Of a stretch of DNA of 64,000 nucleotides, positions 36,174 through 46,282 are shown piece after piece. The notes beneath the pieces are model-generated. The model was given only the letters and a program-made list of their open reading frames with translations, searched no databases and was not told the origin of the DNA. Position 1 is the stretch's first letter, and each line of letters starts with the position of its first letter. A program made the position numbers and the translations under genes. The stretch comes from Alentia gelatinosa (Eukaryota > Annelida > Polychaeta > Phyllodocida > Polynoidae): contig OX465580.1 of the NCBI GenBank assembly GCA_950022655.1, positions 99,218,797 through 99,282,796 of the forward strand, given 5' to 3'.

Positions 36174-38036
36174 TCATATGGTGTTATTCTCAGAGCCAGC
36201 ATTTAATATTTGGGCTCTGCGCAACCAAGGGTTGTAAGGTGGGGTTCTTGTTGATTTTATTCTGTATCTGGCCTGTTTATGTGGCCTAGTGCTTATAGGG
36301 CGTGGTATTGGGAAAGATCGGAAAGGAACACAGAGTGGTCGGTCCTATATTTCAATTAGCCTTCATATCCGTATGGAACTGATTTAGTTAAAACGGTGTA
36401 TTCTACCGATATGCACATATCAGGGAAAATATAAGTAGAATATATATCTTTAACAAAGCCAAACCCCCTACTGATGTTTGATGGACGGAAGGAGTGTGAC
36501 TGTGGTGGCCCTATAAACTGATGTCTTAAATGCTGTTTATAAATGTTCTTAATGGATCACCGACCAAGTCATGATTCACTTAGACGTCGATGCCGGTATT
36601 TGAAAAATAAAAAGTGGTTGTTATTTAATCATCTGATAAAAGCTATGGCATATGTATCCTATATAATTCAGACCATACACACCATACCCTTTAGTCCACG
36701 GATGGTAATGGACCCAAGATGAGAACCCACAATATATGGGTTTAGAGAATGGTAGTCTAGAGAGGTCACTCCTTTGGGTTTCGCACATTACACCAGTACA
36801 GGTGTCTGGCGAAAGGTCACCTCCCTTTCCTAAAGTTCATTACGCACCTTACGGTTCCCGTAATATTCTCTTTTATGTGACAAGCGGCAAGCGGCTACGT
36901 TCAGGTATCTGCTTCAGTTTACCGAGGAGAATATGTATTACCACGCAGATGTACAAGATATGCCGTGTGGCTCAGGACTGCTCTATCTTTGTTGAATCTG
37001 TTTGTCTAATGATGATTTTTATGTTTTTATTTTCTCGATAAATTCAAGATTACGTATGGTTGTGCATTTTCACATATAAGACGACTCAGATATTCATTAA
37101 AAAATATATTCATAAAAGATATATCTCCCAATACAAACAAGAAGTCATACACCTAAGGCAATAGGCAGTGATATAACGCGGCGATATCAAGCTCAATATG
37201 ACAACCTCTGCCATGGTCTGTCCTAGAAAATATTGGCTGAAGTAATAGTGACCATGGCGAGTCGGTCCAGTTTCCACATGCCCGCCTCCTCTGAGGTGCC
37301 GCATCGATAAATAATTTGCTGTCGCTGTGGGTGGTGAGGATATGTCAATATATCATGCAATAGCCCCGTATGGTTTCATGTCGCATTATCGTCCATACCA
37401 CTGCCAGTGAATATCGTCTTGGGGAGGTATTGAGATTCTGTACTATATAGTAGAATCACATCAGGTAATAGGATATCTTCTATTATAAAATCTATGTGTC
37501 AGAGTTCTTTGTGGTGGATTAACAGTGTTCTATAGTATTTGATATGATATTTCGCCTCTACGCTGATTAAAGCTGAAATAAGATATAGTTCCTTCTGATC
37601 CCATAGCCATCAAACTTCGTATCATATAACCATGGTTGACCTTTGAACAAATGGAACGTACAGGGTGTTCTTATTATTTTTACGGGTTCCTAGAACCTTT
37701 TAGATATATGCGATCCTATTACATACAATAACAGCAATTGGATATGAGACAGTAATTAACTCTGAAAGAAGGCTGGAATTAAAGATAACATTCATTTTAA
37801 AATAAATTCGGGGAAGTCTTGGGAGTCTTAAATGTTTACCAGAAATGAGTAAAGAAAGGCCTAGGGCTACAATCTCATTGCCCATCGGTGTTGGTGGATT
37901 GGCTCTAACTTTTAAAAAAACAGAATGGACGTGACTGAGGGACCTGTATGTAGTCACCTGGGTCCTTGCAATCGAGGAAGACCTTATGTAACGCCACTGT
38001 CTACCTGAGAAATTATCAGAAGATCTCACACGGACC
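36174..38036. other. Intergenic DNA
   Basis: No gene recognised. A 101-codon plus ORF (36736-37041) and a 137-codon minus ORF (37700-38113) have no domain or repeat pattern I know. Confidence 0.45.
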
Positions 38037-38084
38037 CCGGGACATTTACAGCTCGGTGTGAACACCTCGCTGTAAACGTCCCGG
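38037..38084. repeat. Hairpin repeat
   Basis: CCGGGACATTTACAGC pairs with GCTGTAAACGTCCCGG with one mismatch, and the 16-nt loop pairs within itself (GGTGT/ACACC). It lies in an 18-kb gene-poor stretch, so a transcription terminator role is not indicated. Confidence 0.8.
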
Positions 38085-38800
38085 ATCCCGTATTCGGATC
38101 CGGATTTGTACATTTACAGGAACATTGTTTTATTACTGAGAGTGTCGTAACGGTTTGGCGGGAAAAGAAAGGTTGTCGAAGTGTGTCGGAAGGCCGCGTC
38201 GGAACGGGGTGTACACTGCTACGACAAAAACTCGAAACGTTTGATTCTGTGTCGGAAGGGTTTGTCGGAGTGTGTCAGAGTGTGTCGGGAGCTCAGTGGA
38301 CAACCCCCTTACCGCATGGCTTATATGTAGTATTATCCCATTGGGCACCATTGCAAGGTACGCCCTGTCAACGTTATTTAGTGCATCAATGTATTGCATA
38401 TGGGATGTCTATCTGACAGGTATGATAAAGCATAGAACGAATGATGAATGACCCGTCATGACTCACCTACTTATACCACTGACGGATCTCTATTGGGGGA
38501 CCACCATTCGTTATTGATATGTTAACATGTGAAGGATGGTACTATGGGGACACCTTGTACCTCTACCCTCTGTTTTAAGGCATGGCGAGAAATACATGTT
38601 GGATGACTATTTATTTTTCCCCTGGAACGTAGCTATCATTCACATGCTATAGGCCGCGAAACCATATTGGGGGACTGAAAACTAGTTAATTTAAACTTGA
38701 TATACAAAAATTCTCATAACATAGGCTGTAAAAACGATACGAATTTGCAAAGGGTATCATTTTAAACCAGAGTTAATGTGCTTTATTTTCATATATATAT
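38085..38800. other. Intergenic DNA, partly GTGTCGGA-rich
   Basis: At 38140-38295 the plus strand repeats GTGTCGGAAGG and GTGTGTCGGA-like words irregularly, giving open frames on both strands (77 and 88 codons) that are probably by-products. The rest is AT-rich and ends in the AT microsatellite that received the next element. Confidence 0.5.
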
Positions 38801-39016
38801 ATATTACTATATAACCATGATTATATAAATATAAATTATCAACCAATATCCTTCACAGGTTTATTCACTGCGGTACATCATTTGTTGTTTTGCGTCACGC
38901 ATACTTTCCAGGTTACCCGGTTACCTGATGCGGTAACCGGAGGTTTCTTGGTGACGCTAATTTGGTTTAAACAACATTCCGCTCTTAACTGCTCACCTGA
39001 GCAGTCGATTTTTAAT
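38801..39016 (+). repeat. A1 split direct repeat of the second element
   Basis: 216 bp matching 43131-43347, from TATTACTATATAACC to CAGTCGATTTTTAAT. Contains the inverted pair CCGGTTACC / GGTAACCGG around CCTGATGC, so it can form a stem. Confidence 0.92.
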
Positions 39017-39050
39017 AATCTTTCTCGTAGAGATTGATTTCTTTGCCAAT

Positions 39051-40589
39051 ATGGGCAGAAATAAGAAGAAGGCTTCTTCAGATGAAGGAATGAAGGATAC
39101 ACAGAAGTCCTCAGGGGTGGATGCCTCTGGGGAGAATTTGGGCAACTTTTCCCAAACTTTAGCGGAATCGAGGGCTACCACCACGGAGATGGACGGGCAA
39201 GCCGGCGGGCAGTCGACCACAGGAACAGCCTACTCAGAAGGCGTAACGACCGAGTCGTTTTCTTCAGCTGGGATACAGGATGAGAGAAACTCGCGACTAG
39301 AGGGACGGATGACAAGTTTGGAGAATTCGATAGCGACAATATTGAAGATGGTATCATCAAAAGAAAATTCGTTCAAGATCATCTGGGGCCAAGAATCGCC
39401 GTCGAAAAGTCACTACCACGAGATCGGCATCAAGTTCTTCTTCATCTTCCGCTAGCTCAGACGCATTCAAGGAGCAGAGACAAACGAAAGAAAAAATCTG
39501 GTAAATATGATTCCAGCAAATATTTAGAAAAAGGGGAAAAATTTTAACTTTTGAAGGTCTAACGTAGTTAATCTAAAAATGATGAATGAAATGTTAGAGA
39601 ACGATAGAGATATCACTGGTATTTTGAACCATCACATTATGATTACAGAAAAAGCGGAAACGAAAGTATTTCTGAGTGAAGCGCTTGTAAAATATGATAA
39701 ATCGCGCAAACAAAAAAGGTGGTGACTCCTTCAATACTATCGATCCTAGCGACATTGTCAGGTATCTTTCATATGATGGTACGCTAAACTCAAGAAACTC
39801 AAGACTAACTAGAGTAAAGTATCACCCCAAAGTAATGCTCATACCTGTAACGCCTACAATAAGAGCGAAGGCGGTTGTACTTTTGTTAATTGTAAGTATC
39901 GACACAATTGCAGCGTGTGCTCATCTTCAAGTCATGGCGCTTACTCCTGTCAGGGTAGGAAAACGAGTTCTAAATGAAACGCAAAACATGGTAACCGTAG
40001 TGATACTTATAGCAAAACAGATACTTTGTATCAATGTATTAATAGTGCCCACATGATTAACCGCATTCCTGAAGATATAGGTCAGGTCAGGTCAGGTCAG
40101 GTCGCGGAGGATGTACATGATGCAGGCGTTTCGGCGGTTACCAATTGTGAAGATAATCAAGTATCAGATGGTTTTATTCAGGGTGATATAGTGTATCAAA
40201 GTTTGGATAACTTACCTGTTTTGTATCAAAAGGTCGGTATTAATGATACTTTTGTCAGTGATCTAGTTGATCACTCTTGTTCCGATATTCAAAATGAAAA
40301 AACCGTTACGGGTATTAGCGGTAATTGTTATTTCGAAAATGGTTCAAAATTTGATGTTTCGTTGGTTAATGAAACAATTCCTTTTTGGAGTGTAGAGAAT
40401 TCGTTAATGGAAAACAAAAGTAGTTGTTTTAATAATGTTTGCGAGTGCATTCATTATATAGGTGATCATAAGGCCAGCTTAGGCCGTGTAGAATTTATCG
40501 ATATCTCTGGGGAGAGAGTAATATCAGTGAGCTTACCGAACTCGATAAAAATTTTGTCTGGAATGGATTCGTTAATGGTTTCAGTATAG
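39051..40589 (+). pseudogene. gag: Gag-like ORF1 of the second YR element, broken
   Basis: Starts MGRNKKKASS at 39051. A Ser/Thr/Glu-rich N-terminus and a helical segment (RLEGRMTSLENSIATILKM) precede a frame disruption near 39360-39400; the original frame stops at 39453-39455. The zinc-knuckle region reappears in the starting frame at 39846-39953, with the spacing C-x11-C-x5-C-x4-H-x-C-x2-C-x4-H-x4-C (CNAYNK..., CKYRHNCSVC, HGAYSC). A TGA follows at 39975-39977, then the frame is open to 40587-40589. A short (GGTCA)n expansion lies at about 40080-40103. RT is in the -1 frame relative to this one, as in the first element, but no canonical slippery heptamer was found in the overlap. Confidence 0.8.
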
Positions 40590-42066
40590 TTAACGAGGAT
40601 TGCGATACTAGTTATCATTGTGAAAATTATAATTCCATTCTTGATCCTCCCATTTATCGGGAAATGAGTAAAATAATCAAAGATGAATTATCAACCGGCA
40701 AAGTAGCCTATGCTTCAGATAGACCTAAATGCGTTCATTCGCTAGGCGCGATGATTAAATCGAACGGTAAACTTAGGCCAATAACCGATTGTTCTTGCCC
40801 AGATAAGATTAGCATAAACAATTTTATGAGTGATACCTACTAATCGTTTTCATACAATACTGTATATGATGCTGTAAAAGATTTACAGAAAAACGATTTT
40901 ATGAGCGTTGTTGATATAAAATCCGCCTATCGCTCAGTTAATATCAGAGCAGATCAAACCACTTTTCAGGGTTTTTCATGGGATTTTGGAGAAGGTTTAA
41001 GTTACTTCGAGGACAAGCGCCTATGTTTCGGCCTAAAATGTGCGCCTAACATATTTACTAGAGTATCAAATTTAGTTGTGGACATTGCCCGACAGGAGGG
41101 TATTTTAGGCATTACAAATTATCTCGACGATTTTTTGGTGATAGGCTCTAGCGAAAGTGAATGTTTATCTAAACGTGATGGGTTAATCAGAATTCTTCAA
41201 AATATCGGTTTTGAAATATCGATGTCAAAAGTAACTGAACCATCGCAATGTACAGTTTTTCTGGGTATTTTAATCAATTCCGAGGATTTAACATTGTCCT
41301 TACCAGAGGAAAAAATAGTAAAACTGAAAAATGCTGTAGAACTTTTAAAAGAAAAATCTCTTGTGACAAAGAAATAGTTAGAACAAATAGGGGGTTTAAT
41401 TTCTTTCTGTTCACAGGTAGTTAGGGGAGGTAGGACATTCAGTCGCAGAATCTTTGATTTGTCCTCCTCTATCCCAAGAAAAGGAAAAACTGAGGTAACC
41501 CAAGAACTATTGAAAGATTTAAACTGGTGGTCGGATTTTTGCAGAATATTTAACGGAAGAGAAATTATTCAAAAGGATTGCGAATTTTGCCCAATTGTTT
41601 CAGATTCATCTATGCTAGGCTTTGGGGCCTGGGCAGGTCTCGATTATTTTTATGGATCTTGGGATGATATAAAATGTCCAGTAATTGAGGATTGCCATTT
41701 TGAATTTTCTCTGAAAATGGAAGTTATTGAGGAAAATATAAATCTGTATGAACTCTGGTCTGTATTGGTTGGTGTTAAGCGATGGGCCGATAATTACAAA
41801 AATCGCAAAATAAGTATCGTTACCGATAATATGCAAGTATTAGCGATGATTAATACAGGCCGAAGCAAAAACAAACATGGATGAATTGGCTCAGAGAATT
41901 GTTTTGGGTGTGTTTTATTAATAATTTGAGTCGAAAAGCATCCTACATTAGGTCAGCAGATAATGTTCTGGCAGACCAACTTTCTCGTTTGGGATACAAG
42001 GACGTATCGGAAAAAATCTTAAAGACTTTGACAGAAAAGGGCATGTCTGGTTTTTGTTACAGATAA
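40485..42066 (+). pseudogene. pol: Reverse transcriptase / RNase H of the second YR element, broken
   Basis: The RT frame opens near 40485. It shows KSNGKLRPITDCS, a premature TAA (40841-40843), motif A in SVVDIKSAYRSV, CFGLKCAPNIF, catalytic YLDD in ITNYLDDFLVIG, and the FLGILIN block. A premature TAG at 41375-41377 is followed by more of the same frame: the connection region, then RNase H with Asp in PIVSDSSMLGFGAW, Glu in NLYELWSVL and Asp in IVTDNMQVL. A single-base frameshift near 41880 moves the last RNase H part (SADNVLADQLSRL) to another frame. The order of domains equals that of the intact element. Confidence 0.88.
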
Positions 42067-43007
42067 AATTTCGGAGGCCTTACAGGATAAACAAAGAATT
42101 GTTTTGGACAGTTGCATTTCGGAAAACACCAGGAAGGTCAGGTCTAAACAACTATCATGTTACTATCGTTTTTGTGACGAAAGGGGTTGGGTTTGTTTTC
42201 CTTCAACAAACCCACATTTGTCTTTATATTGTGTCTATTTGTCACATTATCTTAAACCAGTTTCAATTAAAAACTACATTTCAGCAGTAAATTTTGAAAA
42301 TAAGCTACGTGGTTTTCAAGATATGTCGACTGATTTTCTGGTGAAAATGACTTTGAAAGGACTCGCTCATTTGGGAGATACTAGCAGTAATACTCGCTAT
42401 TCAATAACTATTATCGATATGAGATCAATGTTTGACAAAATGGATTTATCTTCACTTGAAGATTTGGTCTATTGGTTATGTTTTTTGCTAGGCTTCAGAG
42501 GCCTATTGCGTAAATCTCACTTTACTCTCTTCCCACACACTCTAAAGAGAGGGGATTTAACCTTATCTCAGGATCATTTAGAGATAAAAATCACCTCTTC
42601 CAAAGTGGACCAATTAGGGGTCAAGCCAAAAATTCTTAGGTTTGATCATATTTCTAATTCTATTTTCTGTATAATGAAATACTTTGAGATGTATTTTAGG
42701 AGGTTTAATCCTATTTCTCATTCAATTACCTACTGGCAGAGGGTTTTTGCCTTTAAATTATCAAAAACTCAATAATAAACTGAAATCTCTTTCCAGAATT
42801 TGTGGTTTTGGACAAGACAAGGTGTCTTGACACTCTCTGAGGCACGGGGGAGCGACATTTTTAAAGGATATCGGTGTTGATATAGGCGATATCAAGTCTC
42901 GGGGTAATTGGTCTTCATCAGCAGTATATTCTTATTTACATGAGACCCCCCTCACAGTCGCTTCCTCAGATAGAATGGCCTCTCAGTTTCTGAGTATCAT
43001 TAATTGA
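42067..43007 (+). pseudogene. Tyrosine recombinase of the second YR element, broken
   Basis: An ATG at 42104 opens a 223-codon frame with the N-terminal core-binding region and the first catalytic Arg (LLGFRGLLRKSHF). It stops at 42773-42775. The remaining catalytic motifs are in another frame: HSLRHGGATFL at 42831 onward, preceded directly by an in-frame TGA (42828-42830), then Trp in SRGNWSSS (42909-42911) and the nucleophile Tyr in AVYSYL (42927-42935). The frame ends at 43005-43007, just before B1. All catalytic residues can be found but not in one reading frame. Confidence 0.87.
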
Positions 43008-43033
43008 ACTCTGTTGTGTCTGGCAGGTTTTTG

Positions 43034-43134
43034 CCCTGTTTATTAATTATTCCACCATCCACGTCTTCGTGTCAATTATTGTTCATATTATTCCATACAT
43101 TATTCTACCACTAATTGGTTCCATGATATTATAT
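43034..43134 (+). repeat. B1 split direct repeat of the second element
   Basis: 101 bp, CCCTGTTTATTAATTATTCC to ATGATATTATAT, matching 43440-43540 with a few substitutions. It runs straight into A2. Confidence 0.9.
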
Positions 43135-43347
43135 TACTATATAACCATGATTATATAAATATAAATTATCAACCAATATCCTTCACAGGTTTATTCACTG
43201 CGGTACATCATTTGTTGTTTTGCGTCACGCATACTTTCCCCGGTTACCCGGTTACCTGATGCGGTAACCGGAGGTTTCTTGGTGACGCTAATTTGGTTTA
43301 AACAACATTCCGCTCTTAACTGCTCACCTGAGCAGTCGATTTTTAAT
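43131..43347 (+). repeat. A2 split direct repeat of the second element
   Basis: 217-bp copy of 38801-39016, with one indel/substitution at ACTTTCC(A/CC)GG. A 92-bp spacer follows before B2. Confidence 0.92.
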
Positions 43348-43439
43348 CTTACTTCGATATATAATTAGTTATTTTAATCTTAGGCTTGTATACCTTGATG
43401 TGTAGGACTGGGGTTTGTCCCAATGTATTATTGAATAAA

Positions 43440-43531
43440 CCCTGTTTATTAATTATTCCGCCATCCACGTCTTCGTGTCAATTATTGTTCATATCATTCC
43501 ATACACTATTCTACCACTAATTGGTTCCATG

Positions 43532-43540
<9 letters not shown>
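43440..43540 (+). repeat. B2 split direct repeat of the second element (right end)
   Basis: Second B copy; it ends in ATATTATAT and merges into the AT microsatellite. Confidence 0.9.

Positions 43541-43592
<52 letters not shown>
43537..43592. repeat. (AT)n microsatellite, insertion target of the second element
   Basis: About 28 AT units follow B2; a shorter AT run (38791-38800) precedes A1. The two are probably halves of one original microsatellite split by the insertion. Confidence 0.9.
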
Positions 43593-43595
<3 letters not shown>

Positions 43596-43654
43596 ATTCA
43601 TTGAGATAATTTATCTGTTTTCATTTTGACGTGTTTTTTAAAGATTTATTTAGA

Positions 43655-44150
43655 AAAATCAGTTAGGGGTGGAGTTAGACACCATTAAACATGTGTTCAG
43701 GCTCCCTCAAGTCAGAGTAAACGATATGCTCAGTGCCAGAACAGTTTCCCACAAAGCGTTAGAGTCCATCGTGGGGAGGCTGAGGTGGGCCTCGCGCATT
43801 GTTTATGGAGGTAGGTCGTTCACGAGACGGCTCATAGACAGGGTGGTGGCACTAGGAGACCCCTCTCACCGCACACGGATTACTGCATCGATGCGTGCCG
43901 ACCTCAAGTGGTGGTCAGATTTCCTGGTTGTGTTCAACGGCCAGGTCCCGCTATTAGAGAAGCGCGTTTACACCCCCACCACCATTGACGATTGTCTCAA
44001 TGGGGCGGGGGGAAATGTGTATGGCAGCCGTTGGTACGACGTCAGATGGAAAGATTGCCCAGACGTAAGAGACCTGCCAATTGATTACTTAGAAGTACTG
44101 GCCCTAGAACCAGCCGTCAGACTCTTCGCCGACCAATGGAGACTGTCCAT
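43655..44150 (+). pseudogene. Fragment of a third DIRS-order RT/RNase H
   Basis: The frame begins with LGVELDTI, the block that follows YLDD in these RTs (compare WLGIEIDA in the first element), then the connection region GRLRWASRIVYGGRSFTRRL, RADLKWWSDFLVVFNG, and the start of RNase H (TTIDDCLNGAGGNVYG, YLEVLALE). Both ends are cut: the catalytic RT core, the rest of RNase H and YR are absent. Residues differ clearly from both other elements, so it is a separate lineage. The ORF extends past the homology to 44226. Confidence 0.82.
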
Positions 44151-44780
44151 TTTATTCACATCGCCCAAAGCCAAGAACAACTCGCAAACATCATATAAAT
44201 GCAATGATTCTTTCACATTTCCCTGAATCCGATCTTATTACTTCTTAGCCATCTTAGTGTCATTGTACCAAGAACCCATACAATCACAAGAGCTGAACTT
44301 AATATCTTATGTGTTATATGTCTCATTCCATTATCGTTATTGAAAAGAATATTTACCTTAGATTCCTCAGATGCATCAATTGCATGCATGTCTCCAAGCA
44401 AAACACATCTGGAATATAAGCTCGAAGAGTCTACACTCACAGGTAGTACCATAGCAGCGGCTATTTTGACCTCCAGCTACTCCTATCCGGATATTCTGAT
44501 GGCGGCGCCCATATCACACATGAAATCCATAATACCAACAAGTGAACTTGGTGAATGTTTTTATTTTATTTTTGGACAGTTAATCTCAGCAGAACAATGA
44601 CGATATATCTATGGCATTGATCCTATAAAAAGACTACGAGTATCCGATAACCTGAAGTTATATCTGGTCTCATAAACCATATGATATGTTATTATGGGAC
44701 AATACTCGACTCGACCTTTCTACACTGAACGAAGGTGTTCGTGTACCGATAGATATGATAGGGCTGGGTTGTTTCCTAAA
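44151..44780. other. Intergenic DNA
   Basis: No supported feature; short ORFs only. Confidence 0.5.
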
Positions 44781-44999
44781 GCTGGAGACACACCAAGCGA
44801 GAAAGGCAGCGATTTCTGGAATCGCCAACACGATATGGCGTGTATGTGAGCTATTATTTCATATTTTCCTTGATTATTGCTTCTGATACACTAAATTATC
44901 GGTGAGAGATATTACTATGAAAATATATCTCAGATATATGTTATTTTGTATTGGCGATTCCAGAAATCGCCAGCTTGACTCGCTTGGTGTGTCCCCGGC
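44781..44999. mobile_element. MITE with GGGGACACACC ends, copy a
   Basis: A 219-bp inverted-repeat element. The left end GCTGGAGACACACCAAGCGA is followed by GCGATTTCTGGAATCGCC; the right end is the complement, ending TTGGTGTGTCCCCGGC. TIR similarity extends about 60-80 bp inward, interrupted by mismatches. No coding capacity. Confidence 0.88.
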
Positions 45000-45004
45000 A
45001 TAAT

Positions 45005-45222
45005 GCTGGGGACACACCAAGCGAGTGACGGCAGCGATCTCCAGAATCGCCAACACAAATTGGCGTGTATGTGAGATACTATTTCATAGTAATATTTCCT
45101 GTCTGTGATTTAGCATCTTGGAAGCAATAATCAGGTGAAATATGAAATAATAGCTCACATATAGGCCATTTTGTGTTGGCGATTCCGGAAATCGCTGCGT
45201 TTCTCACTTGGTGTGTCCCCGG
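45005..45222. mobile_element. MITE with GGGGACACACC ends, copy b
   Basis: A second 218-bp copy of the same family, separated from copy a by only 5 bp (ATAAT). TIRs GCTGGGGACACACCAAGCGA and CACTTGGTGTGTCCCCGG; its interior also has a GAATCGCC / GGCGATTC pair. The side-by-side pair suggests insertion into the same target or duplication. Confidence 0.88.
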
Positions 45223-45785
45223 TATTAACGAGATATCCATAGTTTGCTGTGTCTTCGAGTGAAAGATCACATTTCATACTCTGTTATTATTTACTAATCT
45301 GAGTACTTCAGTGAGCGTCTTTGCATTATCCTCTTGTCAGCTTTCTCAATGATTTAATCCGTATCGTTTTACAAAGGATTGCTTTTAGACGACCCATCAA
45401 CATGCAAACGCTCATCCATCAGAGATGAATGTATAAAAAAAACCCACTCAATGTCAATCAGACCGAATCCTCTTTAAAAAGCCTTAGATCTAATCAGCAG
45501 CAGCGTTCAATTAATAATGAGAGGTAGCGTTTATGTCTCAGAGATGGGAAAAGTATGGTTGTTGCTGAGTGTAGATCCTAGCTGTCGTTTTCAACTAGGG
45601 ACAAGGTTTGAATCACATAGCCCGAATGTAATCATGCATCTGTAAACCTGTCCAACAGAATGTTTGTGAACAAACCTTTTTTATAGGAAAAAACTTGGTC
45701 TAAAAAATATAGGTAGGAGGGTTGAGGCAGTTTTCACCTGCGGCAGAAACAAGAAATATAATATACAGTATCCTCACCAATTTTT
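45223..45785. other. Intergenic DNA
   Basis: No supported feature. Confidence 0.5.
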
Positions 45786-45892
45786 AGAAAACGATGTGCA
45801 GTCGTTGGCCACCACCGACCGACTTTTAGGAAAACCCAATTAATCGGTGCCGTTTTCGTCGGCCAGTTGAAAATAGCTTTATCCTGCACACC
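45786..45892. mobile_element. Partial copy of the ATCGGTGCCGTTTTCGTC repeat family
   Basis: About 105 bp closely matching 53030-53132: GCAGTCGTTGGCCACCAC, CGACTTTTAGGA and ATCGGTGCCGTTTTCGTC occur in the same order. Only one end of the element is present here. Confidence 0.75.
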
Positions 45893-46020
45893 CAGCATTT
45901 TATGTTATACACTTAAGTCACTCATGTAAGTAACGGTATTTAGTAGAAACTGAACGAGAGTTAGCCTTGTCAGTGTTTATGCTACGACGGGCAGGTCGTG
46001 TATTACTACGCGAAGCATTA

Positions 46021-46282
46021 GGTCCGGCGTCCACCTACTACGATATGGCACCTCCCGATAAAAAATCAAAATCGTGTCGGAAGGTTACCTGATATCAGGG
46101 CAGTTGACTACGTTTCTGCGATTAGACAGCGATAAAAACCCCATACAACGCATGGTGGATTGGCTTGTATAGACATATGTCTACGATTTTGCACCTTCCC
46201 GATATGGCACCGATTTTGACATTTTGTATCGGTGCCATATCGGGAGGTCTACGATTCTATCGTAGTAGGTGGACGCCGGGCC
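46021..46282. mobile_element. MITE copy 2, Harbinger-like, inverted relative to copy 1
   Basis: 262-bp inverted-orientation relative of 1781-2051 with several small indels. TIRs GGTCCGGCGTCCACCTACTA and its complement ending GGACGCCGGGCC. A perfect TTA lies on both sides (46018-46020 and 46283-46285), supporting a 3-bp target duplication. Confidence 0.88.

Larger units (their letters stand above)
38801..43540 (+). mobile_element. Second Ngaro/PAT-type YR retrotransposon, decayed
   Basis: A 4.7-kb element of the same A1-ORFs-B1-A2-B2 design as 2664-8095 but of a different lineage: AT-rich coding sequence, unrelated A and B repeats and diverged proteins. The A copies differ by at least an indel and a substitution; the B copies differ at a few positions. 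Coding frames carry several stops and frameshifts in gag, RT/RNase H and YR, so it is inactive. It sits in an (AT)n microsatellite, and its junctions share a TATAT-type sequence, so the exact edges are ambiguous by a few bases. Confidence 0.93.

Noticed and set aside
37700..38113. 137-codon minus ORF
   Set aside because: No recognisable domain, overlaps a hairpin repeat, no supporting exon structure.
39694..40056. 120-codon ORF in the second YR element
   Set aside because: It lies in a different frame from the zinc-knuckle sequence at 39846-39953, so it is a shadow.
40545..40556. Possible frameshift heptamer in the second YR element
   Set aside because: A AAA ATT does not follow X XXY YYZ, and the region is decayed.
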